Part shown: piece after piece, positions 1-8,153 of the stretch
How the letters are laid out: every line of letters starts with the position of its first letter
Numbering within the stretch: the stretch's first letter is position 1
Assembly: GCF_019924045.1 (NCBI RefSeq)
Contig: NZ_JAHXBN010000010.1
Span: 806,001-870,000 of the forward strand
DNA length: 64,000 bases
Direction of reading: 5' to 3'
From: Dyadobacter fermentans
GTDB taxonomy: Bacteria; Bacteroidota; Bacteroidia; Cytophagales; Spirosomataceae
Made by a program: the position numbers and the translations under genes
Notes under the pieces: model-generated
What the model was told of the DNA's origin: nothing
The model's input: the letters and a program-made list of their open reading frames with translations, nothing else
Databases searched by the model: none

Positions 1-23
1 ACTCATAAACTTAACAACTTAAA

Positions 24-752
24 ATGACGCATTCAACCTCAAAGTTCATCGCCTCACTACTGCTTCTGCTAGCCATGTTCGCCTACAATGCGATGGCGGA
101 AAACCCCGGAAAGAAAAAGGCGATCCGCGTGCTGCTGGTAGGCGGTGGCTCCTCACACGATTTCGACCGGTGGTACAAGCAGGAAGATGTGCAAACGCTC
201 CAAAAAGACGGCCTGGCGACGGTGGAATACACCAGCGACCCGTCGACGATCCTGGGCAAGCTGAAAGACATCGATGTGCTCTATCTTTCAAACAACCAAC
301 CTATCGCCGACAAAGCCACAAGGGAAGCCATTTTCGCGTTTGTAGACGCCGGGAAAGGCTTGGTACTGGCGCATCCGGCGCTTTGGTACAACTGGGCCGA
401 CTGGCCGGAATACAATCAGAAGCTCGTGGGCGGCGGTTCGAAAGGTCATGATAAATACGGGCCGTTTGAGGTGACTGTTACAAAAAAGCACCCGGTGACG
501 AAAGGCGTACCGGCGAGTTTCAAGCTGGACGACGAGTTGTATTATTTCAAACCCGATGCGGCCGGAACGCCCATTGAAGTACTCGCAACTGCGAAGGCTG
601 AAACTTCGGACAAAGTGTTTCCGAGCATTTTTATTGTGAAATATCCTAAGGGGAGAATTGTAGGGATAGCATTGGGGCATGATGCTAAGTCGCACACCAT
701 CGAGCCCTATCAAACCCTGCTACGCAACGCCGTAACATGGGCAGCTAAATAG
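24..752 (+). CDS. Secreted ThuA-like domain protein
   Basis: 242-aa protein with a signal peptide (about residues 1-25, ending in AMA) followed by a ThuA-type, glutamine-amidotransferase-like fold. Visible family marks are the N-terminal strand with GGGSSHDF, the central VLAHPALW segment and a C-terminal GHD motif. ThuA proteins accompany sugar dehydrogenases in disaccharide and keto-sugar utilisation; their exact reaction is unsettled. It precedes a Gfo/Idh/MocA dehydrogenase on the same strand, separated by a multi-hairpin repeat. The start gives a clean signal peptide. The promoter lies outside the window or within the first 23 bases. Confidence 0.85.
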   Translation: MTHSTSKFIASLLLLLAMFAYNAMAENPGKKKAIRVLLVGGGSSHDFDRWYKQEDVQTLQKDGLATVEYTSDPSTILGKLKDIDVLYLSNNQPIADKATREAIFAFVDAGKGLVLAHPALWYNWADWPEYNQKLVGGGSKGHDKYGPFEVTVTKKHPVTKGVPASFKLDDELYYFKPDAAGTPIEVLATAKAETSDKVFPSIFIVKYPKGRIVGIALGHDAKSHTIEPYQTLLRNAVTWAAK

Positions 753-761
753 GCCCCATTC

Positions 762-905
762 CCCCGGATTGAAAATCCGGGGACAAAATGTTCGAGCCTC
801 TGGCTCTCCGTCGATGCATTACAAAAGGCAGCGCCTCAGAGCCGTAGGCTCGCAAAACAAAGCAAATCAATCCATTTCTTAACCCCGGGTTTCAACCCGG
901 GGACT
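762..905. repeat. REP-like element with four hairpins
   Basis: Four perfect short palindromes fill the gap between the ThuA and Gfo/Idh genes. The outer pair are variants of one unit: CCCCGGATT-gaa-AATCCGGGG (762-782) and CCCCGGGTT-tc-AACCCGGGG (883-902), each followed by AC. The inner pair are both GAGCC-nnn-GGCTC (794-806 and 839-851). This nested outer/inner arrangement is what is expected of a REP/BIME element mobilised by a RAYT-type transposase; no such transposase is in the window. Confidence 0.7.
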
Positions 906-918
906 AACCAAACAAGCA

Positions 919-2037
919 ATGAGCGACAAGCAAATCACAGTAGTTATCGTGGGTATGGGTTTCGGGAAAGAGTTTATCCCTATTTATCAAAGCCACCCGA
1001 ACATCAAGGCGGTAGGGATTTGTACCCGCAGCAAACAAACCCGCGACGAGCTGACAGCCAAGTTCAATCTCGATCCTAACCTCGTTTTCGAGCATTTCGA
1101 AGATGTTCCTAAGCGCGACGACGTGGACGCGATACACGTGGTAACCCCCGTACCCGACCACGCACGCATGACCCTGGCATCCCTCAATGCCAATAAGCAT
1201 ACCGCCTGTACCATCCCAATGGCCATGACCGTGGAGGATTGCAAAGCCATCGTAGAAGCTAAACGCCGTTCAGGTAAGGTGTATATGATGATGGAGACCG
1301 CGCTTTACACCCGCGAATTCCTCTATGGCCTCAACCTCGCACAAACAGGTCAATTAGGTCGCATTCAGTTCGTGCGCGGCTCGCACATCCAGGATATGAG
1401 TATGGAAGGCTGGGGCGAATACTGGAAAGGTTATCCGCCGATGCTGAATGGCACGCACGCTATTTCCCCGCTTTTGAAAATCAATAATACCATTGCTGAA
1501 ACGGTGGTTTGCCACGGCTCCGGCCGGTTGAGCGAGGACCTTGCAAGCCGTTACGGATCGCCATTTGCCGTTGAAACGGCCACATTTACATTGAAAGGCA
1601 CCGACGTGGTAGCGGAAGCGACCCGCTCATTGTTCGATGTGGTGCGCCAGTACCGCGAGAGCTACGATGTGTATGGTACCAAAATGTCGTTCGAGTGGGA
1701 GCAATTGCAGGACGAGGAGCACGTGATATTTGACGGCGGTGAAAACGCGTCACGCATCAATGTGCCTGATACCGATGATTTGCTGATCGAGCCGATCAAA
1801 CATTTCACCAAACGCGAGAAGATCGATGACCCTAACCACGTATCGTTCCTTCAGGGCGCAGGCCATGGGGGTTCACACCCGCATTTAGTACAGGAGTTCG
1901 TGGCAGCGATCGTGGAAGGCCGCGATTCGGCGGTGGATGCTGCCTTGGCTGCCAACTACACCTGCGCGGGCATTTGCGCGCATGAGTCGGCCATGAAGGG
2001 CGGCGTTCGTGTGAATGTGCCGAGTTTTGAAGAATAA
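919..2037 (+). CDS. Gfo/Idh/MocA family oxidoreductase (atypical EKP motif)
   Basis: 372-aa cytoplasmic protein with an N-terminal Rossmann fold (VVIVGMGFG, residues 8-16) and a C-terminal Gfo/Idh/MocA dimerisation/substrate domain. Members normally reduce NAD(P) while oxidising a sugar or cyclitol, with a catalytic lysine in an EKP motif after the fourth strand. Here the equivalent stretch reads CTIPMAM (residues 97-103), with no lysine, so chemistry or role may differ. It starts 17 bases after a REP-like element and ends just before a strong terminator, so it may be transcribed with the ThuA gene. Substrate unknown. Confidence 0.85.
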   Translation: MSDKQITVVIVGMGFGKEFIPIYQSHPNIKAVGICTRSKQTRDELTAKFNLDPNLVFEHFEDVPKRDDVDAIHVVTPVPDHARMTLASLNANKHTACTIPMAMTVEDCKAIVEAKRRSGKVYMMMETALYTREFLYGLNLAQTGQLGRIQFVRGSHIQDMSMEGWGEYWKGYPPMLNGTHAISPLLKINNTIAETVVCHGSGRLSEDLASRYGSPFAVETATFTLKGTDVVAEATRSLFDVVRQYRESYDVYGTKMSFEWEQLQDEEHVIFDGGENASRINVPDTDDLLIEPIKHFTKREKIDDPNHVSFLQGAGHGGSHPHLVQEFVAAIVEGRDSAVDAALAANYTCAGICAHESAMKGGVRVNVPSFEE

Positions 2038-2048
2038 TTTATGCTAAT

Positions 2049-2082
2049 AAAAGAGCCAGGCCCCCCAAAACCTGGCTCTTTT
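2049..2082 (+). terminator. Rho-independent terminator
   Basis: Perfect 12-bp stem AAAAGAGCCAGG / CCTGGCTCTTTT with a 10-base loop, 11 bases after the Gfo/Idh stop codon. The A/T ends make it potentially bidirectional, but the gene order points to the + strand. It separates the Gfo/Idh gene from the isomerase gene 18 bases later. Confidence 0.9.
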
Positions 2083-2099
2083 GCTAAACCTGAACCCTT

Positions 2100-2972
2100 A
2101 TGCTATTCGGAGCCAGCACATTCATCTGGGTGTCGCCGTTTTCTACGGCCAATATAGACCTGCTCACCAAGGTCAAAAACATGGGCTACGACATCATAGA
2201 GATAGCCGTGGAAGATACCCGCATCATCGACTGGAAGCTTATCAAAGACACCGCCCGCGACCTCGACCTGAAAATCACCATTAGTGGTGCATTCGGGCCG
2301 GAGCGGGATATTTCGAGTACTGATCCGGCATTCCGCGAGATTGGGAAACAGTACATTATCGACTGCATTCGCATCGCCAAGCAAATGGACAGCCCGGTTT
2401 TCGGCGGACCATTGTACTCGGCAGTCGGCAAAACCCGCATTGTTTCGGCGGAACAGAAAAAGCAGGAGCGTGAATGGTGTGTGGATATTTTAAGAGAAGT
2501 AAGTCAAATAGCCGGAGATTGTGGCGTGACGCTCGGCTTGGAGCCGCTGAACCGTTTTGAAACGGATATGGTCAACACGGTCGATCAGGCATTGTCGATT
2601 CTGGACGAGGTGGGAAGTCCACACCTGAAAATCGTGCTGGATACCTTCCATTCGAACATCGAGGAAAAAGATATTCCGGCTACGATCAGGAAAATCGGGA
2701 AAGATTTGCTTTGTCATGTACAAGGTAATGAAAGCGACCGCGGAACTCCCGGAACCGGCCATTTGGAATGGCAGGGCATTCAAGGAGCGCTGACGGAAAT
2801 CGGTTACGACGGCGCGGTGGTGATCGAAACCTTCGGACAACCCTCCAAAGAACTGGCCCGCGCGGCCTGTATCTGGCGGCCATTGGCGAACAGCGCCGAC
2901 GAGCTCGCCGAAGAAGGACTCGCCTTCTACCGAAAAATGTTTGTTCCAACACACTCTGCCATCAATGCGTAA
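2100..2972 (+). CDS. Sugar phosphate isomerase/epimerase (ketose 3-epimerase-like TIM barrel)
   Basis: 290-aa xylose-isomerase-like TIM barrel close in architecture to D-tagatose/D-psicose 3-epimerases. The four expected metal ligands are present with matching spacing: E148 (GLEPLNR), D181 (LDTFH), H206 (CHVQGNESDRG) and E243 (VIETFG). No signal peptide, so cytoplasmic. In keto-sugar clusters such proteins act beside Gfo/Idh and ThuA partners as isomerases or keto-glycoside lyases; which applies here is not visible. Its last eight bases overlap the ATG of the next gene, indicating translational coupling. Confidence 0.85.
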   Translation: MLFGASTFIWVSPFSTANIDLLTKVKNMGYDIIEIAVEDTRIIDWKLIKDTARDLDLKITISGAFGPERDISSTDPAFREIGKQYIIDCIRIAKQMDSPVFGGPLYSAVGKTRIVSAEQKKQEREWCVDILREVSQIAGDCGVTLGLEPLNRFETDMVNTVDQALSILDEVGSPHLKIVLDTFHSNIEEKDIPATIRKIGKDLLCHVQGNESDRGTPGTGHLEWQGIQGALTEIGYDGAVVIETFGQPSKELARAACIWRPLANSADELAEEGLAFYRKMFVPTHSAINA

Positions 2973-5040
2973 CATCCTGCTTGCTTTCTTGTTGACCATC
3001 TCCGCAGGGCTACACGCCCAGATACCTGTCGATTTAAAAAGTTTTGACAAGAAAAGCGGCGTTCAGGCGACCGTCAGCGACGCCATGCTGAACATTGAAT
3101 GGCCCGCCGGTAATGCGGAAACCGGCAAAGTTTCCATTGATTTAAACAAAACAAATGCGCTGATTGGCAGCCTGGGCATTGGTACCAAAGAAAAACAGTA
3201 CACCATCGCCCGTAACCTCGACCCGGCTATTATTCTCACAGTAGGTAAGCGCGACCTCGTTTCGCAGAATGGCTGGAATATTTTCTTTGACAAAACCGCT
3301 TATTTGAAATACCAGAGCTACGCGGTAAAACTCGATAAAACCGATGTGAAAGTCGCCAGCAACGGCTCCCGGACGGAAATTACCGTCAATGGCGCCAAAG
3401 GCGGACCGTTTTCGGGCTCCATTCAATTTACACTATACAATGGCAGCCCGCTGATGAACGTAGCGGCAGTTATGTCGACGAACGTCGATTCACTTGCCGT
3501 GATTTACGATGTGGGCCTTACTTCACGCGAAACGCCCTGGCAGAAGCTTTTCTGGGCCGATACCGAGGATTTTATGCGCAATGTGGTGGTAACCAAGATG
3601 GATACCGTCGAGATGATGGCCGTGAAATACCGGACGATCATCGGGCAAGGGAAAGAGGGTAACCTGGCTGTCTTCCCCGCGCCGCACCAGTATTTCTATC
3701 CGCTGGATAATTGCTACAACCTGGAACACATCTGGTATGGCGAGAATTACCGTAATCTGCTGCCTGGTTTTGGAATAGGCATTCGCCACGATTTGCTTGG
3801 TGACCGTCGCTGGGTGCCGTGGTTTAATGCGCCTCCGGGAACGCAGCAGCGCTACAATTTCTTTTGTTTGCTGAGCCGCGAAAAGGACGGCAAGGTGCTG
3901 GAGAACGTAAAGGCATTTACGCATTCGGATAAGTATGAGCCTCTTCCGGGGTACTACACGATGTCGAGCCACTTCCATCAGGAGCACGTCGACGATGTGC
4001 TTACGCGCAAGCCGCTGCCCGATATGCCGGGTTTCGTGAAAGCATTCCGGAATACGGGTGTGAATATCGTGCATCTGGCCGAGTTTCACGGTCCGGGTAG
4101 CCCGCGCGGACCAGAGGCTAAACGCTGGCCGGAGCTGAAAATGATGTTTGCAGAATGCGCGCGACTTTCGGATGGTAACTTTTTGTTGCTGCCGGGTGAG
4201 GAACCTAACAATTTCTTCGGCGGGCATTGGATGAATATTTTTCCCAAACCGGTTTACTGGCTGATGTCGCGGGAAAAGGAACAGCCGTTTGTGGAAGACC
4301 ATCCCGAATACGGTAAAGTTTATCGTGTTGGTAATAAAGAAGAGATGCTGAAACTATTGGAAATGGAAAACGGTCTCGCGTGGACCGCGCATGCCCGTAC
4401 GAAGGGCTCCACCGGGTTTCCCGACAAGCATAAGGACGAGACATTCTACAAATCCGACCATTTTCTGGGAGCCGCCTGGAAGGCCATGCCGGCCGATTTG
4501 TCGCAACCTAAACTCGGCAAACGCGTACTCGACCTGATGGACGATATGGCCAATTGGGGCTACAAAAAGAATGTGTTAGCCGAGGCGGATCTGTTCCGTA
4601 TCGAGCCTAACTACGAATTGTACGGGCATTTGAATGTCAATTACCTCCAACTCGACCAACTTCCGCGTTTCGAAGACGGCTGGCAGCCGGTACTGGATGC
4701 CATGCGAAAAGGCAAATTTTTCGTCACTACCGGCGAAGTGCTTATCCCGGCATTTAAAGTGAATAATGCCGTAGTGGGCGAAATTGCCCGGCCGGATGCG
4801 AAAGGAAATGTGGAGATTAACCTCGACGCGAAATGGACTTTCCCGCTCAACCGCGCCGAGGTGATTTCCGGCGATGGTAAGAATGTTTTTCACGACATCA
4901 TTAATTTGAACGACACACAGGCTTTCGGTCAGAAGAGTTTTAAATTTACTCAAAACCTCAAAGGCCGTAAATGGCTGCGGGTTGAACTCTGGGATGTAGC
5001 TGCCAATGGCGCATTTACCCAGATTATCTGGCTCGAATAA
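2965..5040 (+). CDS. Secreted PHP-like (CehA/McbA-type) protein, putative
   Basis: 691-aa protein with a signal peptide ending in LHAQ (about residue 19). The ATG at 2965 is preferred over the upstream TTG at 2941 because it starts the signal peptide directly and overlaps the preceding stop codon. The N-terminal half (about 20-330) looks beta-rich. The second half contains SSHFHQEHVDD and later HLAEFHG, GEEPNNFFGGHW and AWTAHARTKG, resembling the dispersed His/Asp metal ligands of PHP-type hydrolases such as CehA/McbA, followed by a beta domain. Function is not established; the position between isomerase and GH43 suggests a role in sugar or glycoside processing. Confidence 0.6.
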   Translation: MRNILLAFLLTISAGLHAQIPVDLKSFDKKSGVQATVSDAMLNIEWPAGNAETGKVSIDLNKTNALIGSLGIGTKEKQYTIARNLDPAIILTVGKRDLVSQNGWNIFFDKTAYLKYQSYAVKLDKTDVKVASNGSRTEITVNGAKGGPFSGSIQFTLYNGSPLMNVAAVMSTNVDSLAVIYDVGLTSRETPWQKLFWADTEDFMRNVVVTKMDTVEMMAVKYRTIIGQGKEGNLAVFPAPHQYFYPLDNCYNLEHIWYGENYRNLLPGFGIGIRHDLLGDRRWVPWFNAPPGTQQRYNFFCLLSREKDGKVLENVKAFTHSDKYEPLPGYYTMSSHFHQEHVDDVLTRKPLPDMPGFVKAFRNTGVNIVHLAEFHGPGSPRGPEAKRWPELKMMFAECARLSDGNFLLLPGEEPNNFFGGHWMNIFPKPVYWLMSREKEQPFVEDHPEYGKVYRVGNKEEMLKLLEMENGLAWTAHARTKGSTGFPDKHKDETFYKSDHFLGAAWKAMPADLSQPKLGKRVLDLMDDMANWGYKKNVLAEADLFRIEPNYELYGHLNVNYLQLDQLPRFEDGWQPVLDAMRKGKFFVTTGEVLIPAFKVNNAVVGEIARPDAKGNVEINLDAKWTFPLNRAEVISGDGKNVFHDIINLNDTQAFGQKSFKFTQNLKGRKWLRVELWDVAANGAFTQIIWLE

Positions 5041-5060
5041 CGATATTAACAACACCTGAA

Positions 5061-6116
5061 ATGATCAGACCGCTCTTATCACTGCTATTACCACTGATTT
5101 TAACGTGTCCCCGACTGGATAGTCCCGGACTGGATAGTCCCGGACGGGGCGATAAGGAATACAAGAACCCGGTTTTCGAACCCATTCTCGCCGACCCGAC
5201 GGTGGTAAAGGCCGACGACGGATATTTTTATGCCTACGGTACGCAGGACGACTGGGGCGATGGCCACGGTTCGCGGCTGATACCCATCGTTCGTTCCAAG
5301 GACCTCGTGCATTGGGATTATGTCAAAGAAGCATTTACAGCCAGGCCTGCATGGAAGGAGAAGGGTGGTATATGGGCGCCCGATGTGGTGAAAGTGAACG
5401 GCAAATACCATATGTATTACGCCTACTCGACCTGGGGCGATGTCAATCCGGGGGTAGGTCTCGCCATTGCCGAATCGCCGGCGGGCCCGTTCATGGATCA
5501 GGGGAAACTATTCAATAGCGCCGACATGGAGGTGCCCAATTCAATTGACCCGTTTTACCTCGAAGCCGACGGTAAAAAATATGTATTCTGGGGCAGTTTC
5601 AGTGATAAGCCCACACAGGGTACTTACGGCGTGGAATTGTCTGCCGACGGTAAATCGGTACCCGATCTTTCAAAGAAATTCAAAGTCGCCGCGGGCGATT
5701 TCGAGGCCGTGATGATCCAGAAGAAAGGGGATTACTACTACTTTCTGGGATCGAAGGAAAGTTGCTGCGAGTTTGAGAAAAGCAGGTACCACGTGCGAAT
5801 GGGCCGTTCGAAATCCCTTTTCGGGCCGTTCGTCGATCAGGAGGGTAAGGACTTGAAAGAACGCGGCACCGGCACGATGCTGCTTCACGGGAATGATGTG
5901 TACTCCGGGCCGGGGCATAATGCGCGCTGGATCACCGACGACGCGGGTGCCGACTGGCTCGTGTACCACGCGATTAGCAAGGCAGAACCGAGGGTATCCA
6001 GTGGTGCCAACCGCCGCGTGTTAATGCTGGATAAATTGAACTGGAAAAATGGCTGGCCCGAAATTTCCAACGCAGAGCCAAGCATAGAAAGCCGGCCTGC
6101 ACCGCTTTTTAAATAA
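5061..6116 (+). CDS. Glycoside hydrolase family 43 protein
   Basis: 351-aa five-bladed beta-propeller glycosidase of GH43 type (arabinosidase/xylosidase-like). The three expected acidic residues are visible: D45 (ILADPTVV), D163 (SIDPFY) and E215 (GDFEAV). The N-terminus is a hydrophobic leader ending in LILTC, a possible though imperfect lipobox (C16), so periplasmic or surface anchoring is likely. Immediately after it an in-frame duplicated 15-bp unit gives a doubled LDSPG linker. Spacing of 20 and 21 bases to its neighbours indicates an operon with the PHP-like and GH5 genes. Substrate not predictable. Confidence 0.88.
   Translation: MIRPLLSLLLPLILTCPRLDSPGLDSPGRGDKEYKNPVFEPILADPTVVKADDGYFYAYGTQDDWGDGHGSRLIPIVRSKDLVHWDYVKEAFTARPAWKEKGGIWAPDVVKVNGKYHMYYAYSTWGDVNPGVGLAIAESPAGPFMDQGKLFNSADMEVPNSIDPFYLEADGKKYVFWGSFSDKPTQGTYGVELSADGKSVPDLSKKFKVAAGDFEAVMIQKKGDYYYFLGSKESCCEFEKSRYHVRMGRSKSLFGPFVDQEGKDLKERGTGTMLLHGNDVYSGPGHNARWITDDAGADWLVYHAISKAEPRVSSGANRRVLMLDKLNWKNGWPEISNAEPSIESRPAPLFK
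5113..5150 (+). repeat. In-frame 15-bp tandem duplication in the GH43 linker
   Basis: Two perfect copies of gactggatagtcccg (5113-5127, 5128-5142) and a partial third. Each junction forms a small palindrome GGACT-ggat-AGTCC. The repeat is in frame and encodes the doubled LDSPG behind the signal peptide. Its GAC/GTC words resemble those of the intergenic arrays elsewhere in the window. Confidence 0.85.
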
Positions 6117-6137
6117 CAAAACCAATTCTAACACCTG

Positions 6138-7307
6138 ATGAAATTGTTAAAAACGACGATCTGGGCTGTTGCGGCCTGCCTCATGTTGCAGAACTGCGCC
6201 AAGAAAGCCGAAGAGAAAAAAGAAGAAGCCACGACCCAGCAACAAGCCGCCGGCCGTGAAATATGGACCAAGGAGCAAGCTAAAGAATGGTATGCCAAAC
6301 AAGGCTGGCTCGTAGGCGCCGACTTCCTGCCCAGCACGGCCATCAACCAGCTCGAAATGTTCCAGGCGGAGTCGTTCGACACTGCTACTATCGACAAAGA
6401 GCTAGGTTGGGCGCAGAACATCGGTATGAACACCATGCGCGTATACCTGCACGATTTGCTTTATCAGCAAGATTCCGCGGGGTTCATCAAACGTCTCGAC
6501 ACGTTCCTGAACATTACCAAGAAACACAATATTAAACCTGTGCTGGTACTTTTCGATTCGTGCTGGGATCCGTTCCCGAAACTGGGCAAACAGCGCGATC
6601 CTAAACCGGGTGTTCACAACTCTGGTTGGGTACAAAACCCGGGTTTTGATGCCTTGAAGGATAGCACGCAATATCCACGTCTGGAAAGATACGTGAAAGG
6701 CACCGTTGCCGCATTCGCGAACGACGACCGGGTATTGATGTGGGATATCTGGAACGAACCGGATAACACCAACAACAGCTCGTATGGTAAAGTCGAACTT
6801 CCCAATAAAGTGGACTACGTATTGCCGCTGATGGTAAAATCATTCGAATGGGCACGTTCGGTGAATCCTTCACAGCCACTGTCGTCCGGCGTATGGGCGG
6901 GCGACTGGTCATCACCTGAGAAGCTGAAACCCATTGAAAAAGCGCAGCTCGAACAATCGGATGTTATCACATTCCACAACTACGAAAATGGGCAGGAATT
7001 CGAGAAACGCATTAAATGGCTGGAACCATACGGTCGCCCTTTGATTTGCACGGAATACATGTCGCGCGGAAACGGCAGCTTCTTCGAAACATCTTTACCT
7101 ATTGCCAAGAAATACAACGTAGGCGCCATCAACTGGGGCCTCGTGGATGGCAAATCGCAAACCATTTACCCTTGGGACAGCTGGAAAAAGACTTATACCA
7201 AAGAACCTGATTTGTGGTTCCATGATATTTTCAGAAAAGACGGAACGCCTTACAAGCAGGCCGAGGTAGATTTGATTAAGAAGTTGACTAGCGAGAAGAG
7301 CAGCTAG
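6138..7307 (+). CDS. GH5-like glycoside hydrolase lipoprotein (cellulase-type TIM barrel)
   Basis: 389-aa lipoprotein (leader ending CLMLQNC, then a charged K/E-rich linker) with a cellulase-superfamily barrel. The acid/base glutamate is E207 in IWNEPDN and the probable nucleophile is E306 in CTEYMSRG. NTMRVYLHD and VLVLFDSCWDP fit the early beta-strands of GH5-type clan A enzymes. It is the last gene of the 2.1-7.3 kb operon and is followed by a terminator. Likely an endo- or exo-acting beta-glycanase on the cell surface or in the periplasm; linkage specificity unknown. Confidence 0.82.
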   Translation: MKLLKTTIWAVAACLMLQNCAKKAEEKKEEATTQQQAAGREIWTKEQAKEWYAKQGWLVGADFLPSTAINQLEMFQAESFDTATIDKELGWAQNIGMNTMRVYLHDLLYQQDSAGFIKRLDTFLNITKKHNIKPVLVLFDSCWDPFPKLGKQRDPKPGVHNSGWVQNPGFDALKDSTQYPRLERYVKGTVAAFANDDRVLMWDIWNEPDNTNNSSYGKVELPNKVDYVLPLMVKSFEWARSVNPSQPLSSGVWAGDWSSPEKLKPIEKAQLEQSDVITFHNYENGQEFEKRIKWLEPYGRPLICTEYMSRGNGSFFETSLPIAKKYNVGAINWGLVDGKSQTIYPWDSWKKTYTKEPDLWFHDIFRKDGTPYKQAEVDLIKKLTSEKSS

Positions 7308-7325
7308 GTTTTAATGTAAAACGTG

Positions 7326-7356
7326 AAACAGCCCGGAAGTGATTCCTGGCTGTTTT
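7326..7356. terminator. Bidirectional terminator
   Basis: Hairpin AAACAGCCCGGAA / TTCCTGGCTGTTTT with one mismatch and a short loop, A-rich on one side and T-rich on the other. It lies between the convergent ends of the GH5 gene (+) and the 52-aa ORF (-) and can serve both. Confidence 0.75.
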
Positions 7357-7359
7357 GGC

Positions 7360-7518
7360 CTATTGTACCTGTTTGTTTCTTGCTTGATTGTAAACCGATT
7401 CCAACAAACTCTCCAGAAGAAACCTGCTCATATCTCTTCCAAGTTCTTCTGAGTTGTTATATATACCTTTGAGTGGCTGTGGTTTAAAGTCATGTGTTTT
7501 CTTTGCTTGTGCTTTCAT
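7360..7518 (-). CDS. Small protein, 52 aa, partner of the DUF6934-like gene
   Basis: ORF of 53 codons on the minus strand starting at ATG 7518, 11 bases after the stop of the DUF6934-like gene. The protein is basic and begins MKAQAKKTHDFKPQPL; the second half (GRDMSRFLLESLLESVYN) looks like one amphipathic helix. No known family recognised. The tight spacing, shared orientation and unusual AT content suggest the two genes form one transcript and possibly one functional module. Confidence that it is translated is moderate, because it is short. Confidence 0.55.
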   Translation of the reverse strand: MKAQAKKTHDFKPQPLKGIYNNSEELGRDMSRFLLESLLESVYNQARNKQVQ

Positions 7519-7529
7519 TTTGATCCTTT

Positions 7530-7979
7530 TTAGGTTAAAAATCGACTGGTGACGAAGAAGTATTGATAAGGCTGATTAGGTTCAAAAAGCTCGCGCTTGC
7601 CGTTATCGCTTCTGACTCCCCATATCAGGTATTTTTCCAAAAACTTGTCAAGATCTCGCGAGATCGCAATTCTGTATAATCGGGTTTTGGCATCGGTATT
7701 TCCCATAAATCCAATTACAGCCCTCGGGTTAGCAGCCGTAAAAGTTTCAATTGTTTTAGATATAGTCGCCATAGTAGGCTTCACGTCTGCATTACTATTG
7801 TTTATAGTCGTCGAAAGTCTTCCATCCCACTGGACTTCTGCTAATGTCAGAGAATACAAGAAAGGGATTTCGGTCTCCCGGTAAATTATAGCTTTATGAG
7901 TTGCTGTATATCCGATACTTAAAAAGTCAAAACGTTGACCGTCTTCAAGAACTTTGACATCGTAAGCGGGTCGATCCAT
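7530..7979 (-). CDS. DUF6934-like hypothetical protein
   Basis: 149 aa from the ATG at 7979; an upstream in-frame ATG at 8012 would add 11 residues, but the homologous core appears to begin around MDRPAYDVKV. The features SLTLAEVQWDG, a middle helix with PTMATISKTIETF, NTDAKTRLYRIAISR and a C-terminal EPNQPYQYFFV match my recollection of a Bacteroidota family (DUF6934) of unknown function. Base composition is clearly AT-richer than flanking genes, suggesting horizontal acquisition. Followed by a 52-aa gene. No signal peptide or membrane segment. Confidence 0.65.
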   Translation of the reverse strand: MDRPAYDVKVLEDGQRFDFLSIGYTATHKAIIYRETEIPFLYSLTLAEVQWDGRLSTTINNSNADVKPTMATISKTIETFTAANPRAVIGFMGNTDAKTRLYRIAISRDLDKFLEKYLIWGVRSDNGKRELFEPNQPYQYFFVTSRFLT

Positions 7980-8153
7980 AACATAGTGGTGTAATATCAC
8001 AACATTACGCATTCCACTCAGCCCTGTCCAAATCCGTTTATCAGGCGGTTACTTTTTTTTAAAAAAACCTCCTCAGGGTAAAGTTTCGCATTTCAACCGG
8101 CAAAGTGGGGCTGAATGAATATCTTCACAGCCGGAATTCTTAACCCCAACCTT

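Noticed and set aside
2941..2964. TTG start for the PHP-like protein
   Set aside because: ATG 2965 gives the signal peptide directly and overlaps the preceding stop codon.
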